DNA of 64,000 nt from Francisellaceae bacterium UBA6186 (GTDB lineage Bacteria > Pseudomonadota > Gammaproteobacteria > UBA6186 > Azoamicaceae): contig DITK01000027.1 of the NCBI GenBank assembly GCA_002422785.1, forward strand, positions 24,612-88,611, read 5' to 3'. A program made the translations under genes and the position numbers. Under the pieces are notes generated by a model. It was not told the origin of the DNA and ran no database searches. It was given only the letters and a program-made list of their open reading frames with translations. Shown one piece after another: positions 48,294 through 57,329 of the stretch; position 1 is the stretch's first letter, and each line of letters begins with the position of its first letter.

Positions 48294-49442
48294 ATGCCTG
48301 ATAAATTATATTATAAGTATTATAAAGAGTTGCAAGCCTCTGGAAAATATCGTCAACTTGCTAATATAGACTCACAGTTATTAACCAACAATTTAGATTT
48401 TTCGACGAATGACTATTTAGCATTAAGTAAACATCCAGATTTGCTTGTGGCGGCGTATAAAGCCGCTAAACAGTATGGGGTTGGAGCGACAGGTTCTAGA
48501 TTGCTTTCTGGTAATAAAAAAATTTTTGCAGAATTAGAATCGAGGATATCTTTAAATAAAGGCACCGAGTCGGCACTTATTTTTAATTCTGGATTTCAGG
48601 CAAATATCACTGTTTTATCAAGTCTATTAGATTCCAAGGTGCTCGGAAAAACCCCATTGGTTTTTTTTGATAAACTTAATCATGCCAGCTTATATCAGGC
48701 TGTATTTTTAAGTAAAGCTGAATTAATTAGGTATCGACATAATGATATGCAGCATTTATCTTCTCTTTTGTGTAAATTTAGTTCTGTTGATCAACCAAAA
48801 TTTATTGTTGCGGAAACTGTTTTTGGCATGGATGGGGATTTATTGTTGATTGATGATTTATTAAATTTGGCCAAAACTTACGGTGCTTTTGTTTATCTTG
48901 ACGAAGCTCATGCAACAGGAGTTGTAGGTTGTTCTGGATATGGATTGGCAGCCAAGCTTGATTTTCATAATGTTCCGCACCTTATTATGGGTACATTTAG
49001 TAAAGCACTAGGATGTTCTGGTGGTTATATTGCAACTTCTATCAATATAAAAAATTATTTGATTAACAAAGCCGCAGGTTTTATATATTCTACTGCATTG
49101 TCTCCCATGGTGGTTGGAGCGGCATTTAAAGCTTGGAGTATGGTACGAACTATGAATAAACAAAGAAAAAAACTATTTCTTAACTCAAGCAAGCTAAGAA
49201 AAAATTTAAAAAGTTTAGGATTTGATATTGGCTTATCTCAGTCTCATATTATACCAATTATAGTATCTCAAGAATATTTAGCGATTAAAATCAAAGAATA
49301 TTTATTTAAACAAGGAATTATAGTTTCTTGTGTTAGACCGCCAACAGTGCCAATAGGTAGTGCCAGATTACGACTTGCACTTAACGTGCATCATACCAAT
49401 CAAGATATTCAGCAGCTTATTGATGTATTTAAAACATTATGA
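48294..49442 (+). CDS. bioF: 8-amino-7-oxononanoate synthase
   Basis: BioF joins pimeloyl-ACP with alanine, releasing CO2, in the first ring-building step of biotin synthesis. The PLP-binding Lys is in GTFSKALGCSGGY, with DEAHATGVVG before it and STNDYLALSKHP near the start. This start gives 382 residues, matching E. coli BioF (384). ATG 48252 would begin at or before the predicted transcription start and is less likely. It overlaps the BioH-like gene by 4 bases (ATGA). Confidence 0.95.
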   Translation: MPDKLYYKYYKELQASGKYRQLANIDSQLLTNNLDFSTNDYLALSKHPDLLVAAYKAAKQYGVGATGSRLLSGNKKIFAELESRISLNKGTESALIFNSGFQANITVLSSLLDSKVLGKTPLVFFDKLNHASLYQAVFLSKAELIRYRHNDMQHLSSLLCKFSSVDQPKFIVAETVFGMDGDLLLIDDLLNLAKTYGAFVYLDEAHATGVVGCSGYGLAAKLDFHNVPHLIMGTFSKALGCSGGYIATSINIKNYLINKAAGFIYSTALSPMVVGAAFKAWSMVRTMNKQRKKLFLNSSKLRKNLKSLGFDIGLSQSHIIPIIVSQEYLAIKIKEYLFKQGIIVSCVRPPTVPIGSARLRLALNVHHTNQDIQQLIDVFKTL

Positions 49443-50113
49443 AGCAATGCTTTATTTTTTGTCATGGTTGGGCTACGGATATTCAATTTTGGAATAATAT
49501 AAAAAATTATTTTTCTTTAGAAAATATCAATACTATATATTTAGACTTAGGCTATTTCGGCAATTCAAATTCAAATTTACTAGAACATATTCAACAAGAA
49601 AAAAATACTCAGTTTATTGGGGTTGGTCATTCTCTTGGTTTAATTAAATTATTGTCTTTAAATATAAAATTTAAAGCATTAATTGGTCTGCAAAGTTTTA
49701 TTAATTTTTTAGGCAACGATTCACAGCTGCATAAAAAACGTAAATTAGAATTAATATTATTAAAGCAACAATTTAACCATGACCCCATCAGTGCATTAAA
49801 AAGATTTTATCAAAGAGCAAGTTTACATGTTAATTTTAACCAACATAACAAATATAATTTTTTAAATCGAAATTTGTTAATGCAAGATTTGAATTTATTA
49901 TCATTAAATTGTACATTAGATCCTGATATACCTTTATTAATTATTGCTGCTCAAGATGATGTAATTGTACCACCGGAATTAATTTTAGATAATTTTAGTA
50001 AATTAAGTAACGCAGTAATTGACATGTTAAATATAGGACAACATGGTCTTGGTTATCAATGCTCAGAATTAATTTATAGAAAAATAAAGAGTTTTGCATA
50101 TGGAATTAATTAA
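49439..50113 (+). CDS. Pimeloyl-ACP methyl ester esterase (BioH/BioG-like alpha/beta hydrolase)
   Basis: This 224-residue alpha/beta hydrolase carries CHGWATDIQFW near the start (oxyanion region) and the nucleophile elbow GVGHSLGL. The acid Asp lies in AAQDDVIVPP and the His in GQHGLGY. It sits between bioF and bioC and overlaps both (4 and 14 bases), so it almost certainly removes the methyl ester from pimeloyl-ACP after chain elongation. It is shorter than E. coli BioH (256) and closer in feel to the BioG/BioV replacements, but the exact subfamily cannot be fixed by eye. Confidence 0.85.
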   Translation: MKQCFIFCHGWATDIQFWNNIKNYFSLENINTIYLDLGYFGNSNSNLLEHIQQEKNTQFIGVGHSLGLIKLLSLNIKFKALIGLQSFINFLGNDSQLHKKRKLELILLKQQFNHDPISALKRFYQRASLHVNFNQHNKYNFLNRNLLMQDLNLLSLNCTLDPDIPLLIIAAQDDVIVPPELILDNFSKLSNAVIDMLNIGQHGLGYQCSELIYRKIKSFAYGIN

Positions 50114-50846
50114 AGAAAAAATACAATTAAATTTCAATGAAGCAGCTGAATCATATGATTCGGTTGCAACCGTGCAAAAAGCTTGTGCAGTTAATTTGGT
50201 GGATAAATTAGTAAAATATTTTCATAAAAGAAGCATAACTACAATATTAGATTTAGGTACTGGTACTGGTTACGTTCCAGAATTGTTAGTTAAAATATAT
50301 CCATCAGGGGATTATGATCTTAATGATATATCTTCTAATATGCTGCTTTGTGCTAAAAAAAAAATAAGTTTTGCTAAACCAAACTTAATTTTAGGTGATA
50401 TGGAAAGTATAGATTTTGGATCGTATGATCTAATTACCGCAAATCTTGCTTTGCAATGGTCAACCAATTTATATTATATGCTACAAAAACTATATAATAA
50501 ATCGAATATTTTTGCTTTTTCTTGTGTGTTAATTGGTACTTTTCATGAATGGACTCGCCAATTTAAAAATTTAGATACATCTTTTCCCATTTATCAATAT
50601 CCAGACAATAATACATTGGAAAATTTTTTATTATCTTTATATCCTAAAAAATATTTTTTTGAAACTAAAGAATATCCAATAACTTTTAATAATTCTTTAG
50701 ATTTTATCAAATATTTAAAAAAATTAGGAGCGTCAACAGCTGAACATGCGACATCTTTGGCAGAATTAAAAAATATTATTAAAATTAATAATAAATCATT
50801 TACTGTAACTTATAGAGTTTTTTTTGCTATTTTAGCAAGAACTTAG
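50100..50846 (+). CDS. bioC: Malonyl-ACP O-methyltransferase
   Basis: BioC methylates malonyl-ACP, disguising it as a primer for fatty-acid synthesis of the pimeloyl chain. The 248-residue protein starts with KIQLNFNEAAESYDSVATVQ, the usual BioC opening for substrate recognition. The SAM motif TILDLGTGTGYVPELL and the region DLITANLALQW follow. ATG 50100 lies inside the upstream gene. A gap of 69 bases with no visible operator separates it from bioD. Confidence 0.93.
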   Translation: MELIKEKIQLNFNEAAESYDSVATVQKACAVNLVDKLVKYFHKRSITTILDLGTGTGYVPELLVKIYPSGDYDLNDISSNMLLCAKKKISFAKPNLILGDMESIDFGSYDLITANLALQWSTNLYYMLQKLYNKSNIFAFSCVLIGTFHEWTRQFKNLDTSFPIYQYPDNNTLENFLLSLYPKKYFFETKEYPITFNNSLDFIKYLKKLGASTAEHATSLAELKNIIKINNKSFTVTYRVFFAILART

Positions 50847-50915
50847 TGGTTGAAATTAGTTTACAGAACCGCTATTGTAGGTAAAACATAAAATTAACAG
50901 CTTATGTAGTAAATA

Positions 50916-51545
50916 ATGCAAATTTTTATAACTGGAACAGACACCAATATTGGCAAAACATTAGTTGCCAGCTGGATATGTTTGCATACAGGATATGGCT
51001 ATTTTAAACCAATCCAAACCGGCACGCTAGAAATTAGTGATACTCAGCAAGTTTTGTTATTAGCAAAGGATATTATTGTTTATAAAGAAATTTATTCGTA
51101 CCAACAAGCAGTATCACCACATTTGGCAGCTAAACTAAACAATACAATTATTGATTTATCTATAATTAAGTTGCCAAAGGTTGAAAATTTAATCATCGAA
51201 GGGGCAGGTGGCTTGTTAGTTCCGATTAATAAAGATCAATTAATGATCGATCTTATCAAACAACTATCAGTCCCTGTTATATTAGTTGCTAGATCGACTA
51301 TCGGAACTATAAATCATACTTTGTTAAGTCTAGAAGCCTTATGTTTTCGTCATATTAATATTTTAGGAGTTATTCTAGTAGGAGAGATTGATCAAGATAA
51401 TTGTGATGCCATTGAATTCTATAGTAAGACTAAAGTTTTAGCACAAATACCTATTCTTAATTCTATCAATACTGAATCATTATTAAATATACCATTAACT
51501 TATAATCTGCAACAAATTTTAAAGGGCATAAATGAATATAATTGA
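50916..51545 (+). CDS. bioD: Dethiobiotin synthetase
   Basis: BioD closes the ureido ring using CO2 and ATP. The 209-residue P-loop protein begins FITGTDTNIGKTLVASW. It has FKPIQTG (substrate Lys), IIEGAGGLLVPI and the late motif ILGVIL. It overlaps bioA by 14 bases. The family size is 220-230, so this is slightly short but complete. Confidence 0.96.
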   Translation: MQIFITGTDTNIGKTLVASWICLHTGYGYFKPIQTGTLEISDTQQVLLLAKDIIVYKEIYSYQQAVSPHLAAKLNNTIIDLSIIKLPKVENLIIEGAGGLLVPINKDQLMIDLIKQLSVPVILVARSTIGTINHTLLSLEALCFRHINILGVILVGEIDQDNCDAIEFYSKTKVLAQIPILNSINTESLLNIPLTYNLQQILKGINEYN

Positions 51546-52830
51546 ACGCGATAAAAAAATTATATGGCACCCATTTACTCAAGAAAAAACTTCTGATTTA
51601 CCGATTGCTATAAAAAAAGCAAATAAATCTTATGTGTATGATTATAACGATCGTCCATATTTAGATTTAATTTCTAGTTGGTGGGTTAATTTGCACGGAC
51701 ATGCTAATCCAATAATTGCAAAAGCAATATATAAACAAGCGTTAACCTTAGAGCATGTAATTTTTGCGGGATTTACCCATGAGCCTGCAGTTAATCTGTG
51801 TGAATTAATACTTAAGGAATTGCCAACAAATTTAGCTAAATGTTTTTTTTCTGATAATGGCTCTACTAGTGTAGAAGTGGCACTTAAAATGGTTTATCAA
51901 TATTGGTTGAATTTAGGAGAGCAACATAGAAATATTTTTTTAAGTTTTAGTGGTGCTTTTCATGGTGATACTTTTGGAGCGATGAGCGTTGGATCAGCAG
52001 GGTTTCAAGAACATTTTAAAAAATTATTATTCAAATCACTGCATATACCTTTTCCTGCTACTTATGAAAATGATGCTGATGTTTTTATAAAAGAACAACA
52101 ATCAATAGAAATCCTAGATGGATATTTGCAAAACTATAAAAATCAAATTGCCGGTATAATATTAGAACCTTTAGTACAAGGTGCAAATGGCATGCGCATG
52201 TGTAGATCAAGCTTTATTGAAAAAATTATAACCATGGTTAGATCTCACCATATTTTAGTTATTTTTGATGAAGTAATGACAGGATTTGGGCGAACTGGTA
52301 GTTGTTTTGCGTTAGATCAAATTAATGCAGCACCAGATCTAATTTGTTTATCAAAAGGTATTACCGGTGGATTTTTACCATTAGCTTTGACTATTGCTAC
52401 CAATGAAATTTATCAAGCATTCTTAGGTGATACTTTTAGTACCGCTTTTGCCCATGGGCATTCTTATACCGCCAATCCATTGGCTTGTGCTGCCGGTATT
52501 GCATCATTTAATTTACTTAAATTATCATCAACTCAAATAGCTATAAGTGATATTAATCAATCCCATATAACTGGAATAAATTATTTAAAAAATAACTGCA
52601 ATAATATTCAAAATGCAAGAATTTTAGGTACTATTGCGGCTTTTGAAATAAATTATAATAGTAATTTGTTTGATTTTAATAAAACTTTAAAATCAAAATT
52701 TTTGCAAAACAATTTGTTATTAAGACCACTTGGCAATACCATATATTTATTACCACCATACTCAATTAGTAAGCAAGAATTATTGCAAGCTTATGATCAT
52801 ATAGGTGAAATTTTGAAAGATTTTCAATAG
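51532..52830 (+). CDS. bioA: Adenosylmethionine-8-amino-7-oxononanoate aminotransferase
   Basis: BioA transfers the amino group of SAM to the BioF product. The 432-residue class III aminotransferase shows IWHPFTQ and SWWVNLHGH near the start, and FFSDNGSTSVEVALKM, GAFHGDT and IFDEVMTGFGRTG in the middle. The PLP Lys is in LSKGITGGFLPL and the closing site in STAFAHGHSYTANPLACAA. All residues expected for activity are there. It is the last gene of the bioF-H-C-D-A operon. With bioB the whole late pathway is present, so the organism should make biotin from fatty-acid intermediates. Confidence 0.97.
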   Translation: MNIIERDKKIIWHPFTQEKTSDLPIAIKKANKSYVYDYNDRPYLDLISSWWVNLHGHANPIIAKAIYKQALTLEHVIFAGFTHEPAVNLCELILKELPTNLAKCFFSDNGSTSVEVALKMVYQYWLNLGEQHRNIFLSFSGAFHGDTFGAMSVGSAGFQEHFKKLLFKSLHIPFPATYENDADVFIKEQQSIEILDGYLQNYKNQIAGIILEPLVQGANGMRMCRSSFIEKIITMVRSHHILVIFDEVMTGFGRTGSCFALDQINAAPDLICLSKGITGGFLPLALTIATNEIYQAFLGDTFSTAFAHGHSYTANPLACAAGIASFNLLKLSSTQIAISDINQSHITGINYLKNNCNNIQNARILGTIAAFEINYNSNLFDFNKTLKSKFLQNNLLLRPLGNTIYLLPPYSISKQELLQAYDHIGEILKDFQ

Positions 52831-52866
52831 AAAATTAACAATAGATTTAAACTATGTTACACTCCG

Positions 52867-52883
52867 TAACTGAATTTCAGTTA
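52867..52883. repeat. Short inverted repeat upstream of rpsO
   Basis: TAACTGA, ATT, TCAGTTA is a perfect 7-bp dyad in the 150-base gap between bioA and rpsO. No T run follows, so it is not a clear terminator. It may lie in the rpsO leader, where S15 and PNPase usually act on RNA structure. Nothing else is recognisable in the gap. Confidence 0.3.
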
Positions 52884-52980
52884 AATTGATAAAATTAATT
52901 AAAATTATTTAACTTACATAATTTAAGTTAAATCAAATATAATAAGTATGAGTACAATTATTAAAATATGAGGTATAAAA

Positions 52981-53250
52981 ATGGTATTGAACGCAAAAGA
53001 AAAATTTAATGCTGTAGAAAAATTTCAACGTACCCCACAAGATACTGGATCCCCAGAAGTGCAGGTTGCTTTGTTTTCAGCTAAGATTGCTTATTTAGCA
53101 GAACATTTACGGGTGCATAAAAATGATTTGCATTCTAGGCGTGGTTTAATAAAAGCAGTTAATAACAGAAGAAAATTATTAAGTTACTTAAAAACTACCA
53201 ACTATGCTTCCTATGTTAAGTTAATTCAAGAGCTTGGCTTAAGAAAATAA
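52981..53250 (+). CDS. rpsO: 30S ribosomal protein S15
   Basis: The 89-residue protein reads MVLNAKEKFNAVEKFQRTPQ, then DTGSPEVQVALFSAKIAYL, HLRVHKNDLHSRRGL and NNRRKLLSYLKTTN, the S15 family from end to end. S15 binds 16S rRNA early in small-subunit assembly. ATGAGG lies 10-15 bases before the ATG as the ribosome site. The rpsO-pnp order is kept in most proteobacteria. Confidence 0.98.
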   Translation: MVLNAKEKFNAVEKFQRTPQDTGSPEVQVALFSAKIAYLAEHLRVHKNDLHSRRGLIKAVNNRRKLLSYLKTTNYASYVKLIQELGLRK

Positions 53251-53321
53251 AATGCTATTTTTTTATAAAGAATATTTTAGTAAGTAATAAATGTTTGATG
53301 AAAGTATAAAAAGGGATAACA

Positions 53322-55478
53322 GTGTTAATTAAAAAATCTATAAAATTTGGGAAACATGATTTAATTTTAGAAACAGGCATGATAGCTAAGCAGGCAACAG
53401 CTGCGGTCATGGTGGATTTAGCTGGTACTACAGTTTTGGTAACAGTAGTTGTATCTTCAGAAGCTGCTGAAGGGCAAGATTTTTTTCCATTAAGGGTAGA
53501 TTACCAAGAAAGAATGTATGCTAATGGTAAGATCCCTGGCGGATTCATAAAAAGAGAAGGTCGCCCATCAGAACGAGAAATTCTAATTTCCCGCCTTATA
53601 GATAGATCATTAAGACCGTTATTCCCAGAAGGATTTTTTAATGAAGTGCAAATTATTGCAACAGTTCAATCATTTAATCCAGAATGTGATCCAGATATCT
53701 TAGCTTTAATAGGTGCTTCGGCCGCTGTTGCTATTTCTGGAGTTCCTTTTAATGGTCCAATGGGTGCGGCTAAAGTTGGCTATAAAGATGGTTGTTATGT
53801 CATAAATCCGGATATCGCTGATTTAAAAACTTCTCAGCTAGATTTAGTGGTAGCCGGTAATAAATCTTCTGTATTAATGGTGGAATCTGGAGCCAAGGAA
53901 TTATCAGAGGATGTTATGCTTGGTGGCGTTATGTTTGGGCATAAACAAATGCAAAATGTTATAAAATTAATAGAAGATTTTGCTATGTCCGTTAATAAGC
54001 CAGCATTGAACTGGCAAGCTAGCGAAGACAATGTTGCGTTAAAGCAACAAATAAAACAAGATTTTTTTGCTAAAATTGAAGCAGCTTACAGTATTAAAGA
54101 TAAATTAGTTCGTCAAAAAGCATTAAAAAGTTTACGTAAAGAGATCAATGAACAAAATTTAATATCAATCACAGAACTAGATCAAAAACCAATAGTTGCC
54201 AAAGAAATCTCGAAAATTGTTGAACAACTAGAAAGAGACTTAGTTCGTGGTAATATATTAAATAATGGTATAAGAATAGATGGTAGAGATTTAAAAACCA
54301 TTCGCCCAATTACTATCCAAACCGGGTTGTTAGCAAGGACTCATGGATCGGCGTTATTTACTAGAGGTGAAACCCAGGCCATAGTTGTAGTTACTTTAGG
54401 GACCAATAAAGACGCACAAACAATAGATGGTTTGATAGGCGAAAATAAAGATACCTTTATGTTACATTATAATTTTCCACCTTTTTGTGTCGGGGAAATT
54501 GGTCAAGTGGGTAGTCCCAAACGTCGTGAGATTGGGCATGGTAAATTAGCTAAAAGGGGAGTTCAAGCTGTTCTTCCTTCGATGGAAGAATTTTCTTATG
54601 TTATAAGGTTAGTTTCAGAAATTACGGAATCTAATGGTTCGAGCTCTATGGCAACGGTTTGTGGCTCTAGTTTAGCTTTAATGGATGCAGGAGTACCAAT
54701 TAAATCTGCAGTCGCCGGTATTGCTATGGGTCTTATTAAAGAAAAAGAGAAATTTGCAGTAATTAGCGATATTTTAGGCGACGAAGATCATTTAGGAGAT
54801 ATGGATTTTAAAGTTGTTGGAACTACTAAAGGTGTCACTGCTTTACAAATGGATATTAAAACTAATGGCATCACCGAAGAGATATTGTCGGCTGCTCTAG
54901 AGCAAGCTAGGGATGGTAGGATACATATTTTAGCTATTATGCAAAAAAGTATTAACAACCCTAAGAGCATATCTCAATATGCTCCTGTAATTATGAAGAT
55001 GTCTATTAACCCTGAAAAAATTAGGGATGTAATAGGTAAAGGTGGCTCTACAATTAGATCATTAATAGATGATCCAAATTCTACTAATATAGATATTCAA
55101 GAAGACGGTACTGTTCAAATTGTAGCCCCAGATCACCAAACTGGTCAAAAAATCAAAGAAAAAATAGAAGCATTAACTTGCGAAGTTACTGTTGGTAAAA
55201 TATACACTGGTAAAGTAGTTAAAATAGTGGAATTTGGTGCTTTTGTGAATGTTTTACCTAATCAAGATGGTTTGGTACATATATCACAAATTGCCAATCG
55301 TCGTGTTTCTAACGTTGCTGATGAATTAACCGAAGGACAAGAAGTGCAGGTTAAGGTATTAGAAATAGACAAGCAGGGCAGATTAAAACTTAGCATTAAA
55401 GCTTGTGCTAATTCAGAGGGTTTGCACGCAGAAAATCCATCAACTGAGGAAAATACTATAGAAGGTATAGCAAAATAG
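53322..55478 (+). CDS. pnp: Polynucleotide phosphorylase
   Basis: PNPase degrades RNA 3' to 5' by phosphorolysis as part of the degradosome. The 718-residue protein has two RNase PH domains: the first includes [21 protein letters not shown] (given here to [20 protein letters not shown]), the second [17 protein letters not shown] and the catalytic region [12 protein letters not shown]. It ends with a KH domain ([13 protein letters not shown]) at about residue 565 and an S1 domain at about residue 625 ([13 protein letters not shown]). It starts at GTG, with AAAGGG 7 bases upstream. It is co-transcribed with rpsO. The gap between them is 71 bases with no obvious terminator. Confidence 0.97.
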   Translation: MLIKKSIKFGKHDLILETGMIAKQATAAVMVDLAGTTVLVTVVVSSEAAEGQDFFPLRVDYQERMYANGKIPGGFIKREGRPSEREILISRLIDRSLRPLFPEGFFNEVQIIATVQSFNPECDPDILALIGASAAVAISGVPFNGPMGAAKVGYKDGCYVINPDIADLKTSQLDLVVAGNKSSVLMVESGAKELSEDVMLGGVMFGHKQMQNVIKLIEDFAMSVNKPALNWQASEDNVALKQQIKQDFFAKIEAAYSIKDKLVRQKALKSLRKEINEQNLISITELDQKPIVAKEISKIVEQLERDLVRGNILNNGIRIDGRDLKTIRPITIQTGLLARTHGSALFTRGETQAIVVVTLGTNKDAQTIDGLIGENKDTFMLHYNFPPFCVGEIGQVGSPKRREIGHGKLAKRGVQAVLPSMEEFSYVIRLVSEITESNGSSSMATVCGSSLALMDAGVPIKSAVAGIAMGLIKEKEKFAVISDILGDEDHLGDMDFKVVGTTKGVTALQMDIKTNGITEEILSAALEQARDGRIHILAIMQKSINNPKSISQYAPVIMKMSINPEKIRDVIGKGGSTIRSLIDDPNSTNIDIQEDGTVQIVAPDHQTGQKIKEKIEALTCEVTVGKIYTGKVVKIVEFGAFVNVLPNQDGLVHISQIANRRVSNVADELTEGQEVQVKVLEIDKQGRLKLSIKACANSEGLHAENPSTEENTIEGIAK

Positions 55479-55529
55479 ACGATTTTAGTTATCATTAAAT
55501 GTTTATAGAGATTAAAACTAAGATTAATT

Positions 55530-55958
55530 ATGATAAATAATAATCTATTTGATAACTTAGAAAATAAAATTCAAAAATTTTTTGAATCACCAGCTTTTGG
55601 TGTGGTTGGTGCTTCTATCGACAGAAACAAATACGGTAATAAAGTTGTTAGATGTTATTTACAGCATAACAAAATAGTTTATCCAATCAATCCTCATGAA
55701 TCTACTATAGAGGGATTAACTTGTATTAAGACATTGGATACTTTGCCTGTTACGGTTAAAAGTATTTCCATTATCACTAATCCCTCGATAACAGAAAAAG
55801 TAGTTGAACAGGCAATTATGCAAGGTATTAAAAATATATGGATGCAACCTGGCTCTGATAATATAAAATCAGTATTAACATGTGAAAATAATGCCATTAA
55901 TGTTATTAACGGTGGACCATGTATATTAGTGACGCTTGGATTTAAAGAAGAGTATTAA
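55530..55958 (+). CDS. CoA-binding domain protein (YccU-like)
   Basis: This 142-residue protein is one CoA-binding Rossmann domain (CoA_binding_2). It has FGVVGASIDRNKYGNKVVR near residue 22, YPINPHESTIEGLTC, and the late stretch IWMQPGSDN. The family has no settled role beyond binding CoA or a nucleotide. It lies between pnp and the H1-like gene on the same strand, 51 and 74 bases away, and may be a single gene. Confidence 0.85.
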   Translation: MINNNLFDNLENKIQKFFESPAFGVVGASIDRNKYGNKVVRCYLQHNKIVYPINPHESTIEGLTCIKTLDTLPVTVKSISIITNPSITEKVVEQAIMQGIKNIWMQPGSDNIKSVLTCENNAINVINGGPCILVTLGFKEEY

Positions 55959-56032
55959 TAATTTTCTTTAATGTGAGTAACTTTTAATATAAACTATCTT
56001 TTTTATTTTTTTTAATTACAAAGGATACTTAA

Positions 56033-56242
56033 ATGAGCACAAAAAAAACGACCAAAAAACCGGTGGCTGCTAAATCAAAAAAATCTAGCTCTAAAAAGCC
56101 CAGCGTTAAACGTAGTGTTGTTAAAAAAATCACCAAAAAAGTTGTTGCTAAAAAGCAAGTAACTAGCAGCAAAAAAGCAGCAAAAAAAGCTGTTGTAAGT
56201 TCAAAAATAAAAGCTAAACCAAGGGCTAAAGCCAAAGTTTAG
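56033..56242 (+). CDS. Histone H1-like basic protein
   Basis: This 69-residue protein is made almost wholly of Lys, Ala, Ser, Val, Thr and Pro. I count 25 Lys, no Asp or Glu and no aromatic residue. Short KK/KKx blocks repeat along its length (TKKTTKKPVAAKSKK at the start, KAKPRAKAKV at the end). This is like the C-terminal tail of eukaryotic H1 and the Hc1/Hq1-type proteins that condense DNA in the resistant forms of Chlamydia and Coxiella. AAAGGA lies 9 bases before the ATG. An RNA-binding role is possible. A tight hairpin follows at 56262-56299. Confidence 0.85.
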   Translation: MSTKKTTKKPVAAKSKKSSSKKPSVKRSVVKKITKKVVAKKQVTSSKKAAKKAVVSSKIKAKPRAKAKV

Positions 56243-56261
56243 TAAATAAAAATGATTAAGA

Positions 56262-56299
56262 AGTTACCACTAGATCCATAATAAAATCTGGTGGTAACT
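56262..56299. terminator. Hairpin between convergent H1-like and MenA-like genes
   Basis: AGTTACCACTAGAT and ATCTGGTGGTAACT pair as a 14-bp stem (one G-T wobble) with a 10-base loop. It sits midway between the two convergent stop codons. T-rich runs follow on both strands, about 10 bases away on each. It is likely a bidirectional terminator. Confidence 0.6.
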
Positions 56300-56316
56300 C
56301 AAGATCAATATTTTAT

Positions 56317-57315
56317 TTAAGCAACAGATTTTGGCGTAAATAGTGCGATTGGTATATAAAAAAGCACAACAGTAGCTAACATAACACTAGTCAGCATTAA
56401 ATGATTAGATTTAAATAATATAAATCCAAAAGAGCAAATTAATATTATTCCTAAAATATTACAAAATCCTACAATAAATTCATTGCCATGAATATTATTA
56501 GTATTCATAGTGTTGGTTAAAGTTTTTATGCCATAATAGGCAATCGGTATAGATAAAAAACTAGTTATTAAAATTGGTGGAAAAATATCTATTATTATTG
56601 CGATTAATAAAATACTAAAAATTAGCATTATGCTAAAAATTATAGCTAAAATACCAAATTTTTTGCCAAAAAGCACAATTAATGTATTTTTAGCAGCTGC
56701 CTTATCAGTTGCTTGATCTGGGATTTCGTTAGCAATAATTAAACAAAAAATTGATGTTCCCATTAATATGCTTAATAAAATAGCACCAATAGAGACAGTA
56801 TGGGTTTGCACATAATAAGATCCCAAAACTAATATTGGGCCAAAATTAAGCCAAATTGCCAGCTCTCCAAATCCACGATAAGCAAATTTTAATGGCGGGG
56901 CAGTATAATAAAAAGAACAAAATATTCCAAAAATTCCTAATGCTAAAACTAAATAGCCGTGTATATAACTTAGTAACAAACCAATTATAGCAGTAATACA
57001 GTAGCAAAATATCGCCACCATTTTGATTATAGATGGTTTAATCTTCCCAGAAAGTAATACCCCACTACCGCCAGCATAGATATTTTTTCCAGTCTCTTTA
57101 AAAAGATCAGTTCCATGACAATAATCATAGTAGTCGTCAGCTAAATTTAGTCCAATATGATGGCAAATGGTGGCGAATAGTACCGCAAAAAAAGATAATA
57201 TATTACATTGTTCTGTTTCTAACAGAGCATATTCAGTACCTAATAATACTGGTAAAAAAGTTGGAAAAGTAAAATGGAAGCGAATAGCTTGCCACCAATT
57301 TTTTATATGCTGCAT
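56317..57315 (-). CDS. UbiA-family prenyltransferase (MenA-like)
   Basis: This inner-membrane enzyme of 332 residues has about eight or nine helices. The first Asp-rich prenyl-diphosphate site is NLADDYYDYCHGTD (about residue 58), and a second one is IANEIPDQATDKAA (about residue 195). Both match the MenA group (1,4-dihydroxy-2-naphthoate polyprenyltransferase) more than UbiA. No other menaquinone genes are in the window, so the aromatic acceptor is unknown. It follows the phosphofructokinase gene by 14 bases, so the two are in one operon. Confidence 0.8.
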   Translation of the reverse strand: MQHIKNWWQAIRFHFTFPTFLPVLLGTEYALLETEQCNILSFFAVLFATICHHIGLNLADDYYDYCHGTDLFKETGKNIYAGGSGVLLSGKIKPSIIKMVAIFCYCITAIIGLLLSYIHGYLVLALGIFGIFCSFYYTAPPLKFAYRGFGELAIWLNFGPILVLGSYYVQTHTVSIGAILLSILMGTSIFCLIIANEIPDQATDKAAAKNTLIVLFGKKFGILAIIFSIMLIFSILLIAIIIDIFPPILITSFLSIPIAYYGIKTLTNTMNTNNIHGNEFIVGFCNILGIILICSFGFILFKSNHLMLTSVMLATVVLFYIPIALFTPKSVA

Positions 57316-57329
57316 ATTTTAATACCCCA

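Noticed and set aside
50850..50890. GTTTAC...GTAAAAC pair between bioC and bioD as a biotin operator
   Set aside because: The half-sites are in the reverse order to the known biotin operator, and an internal position in the operon is unlikely.
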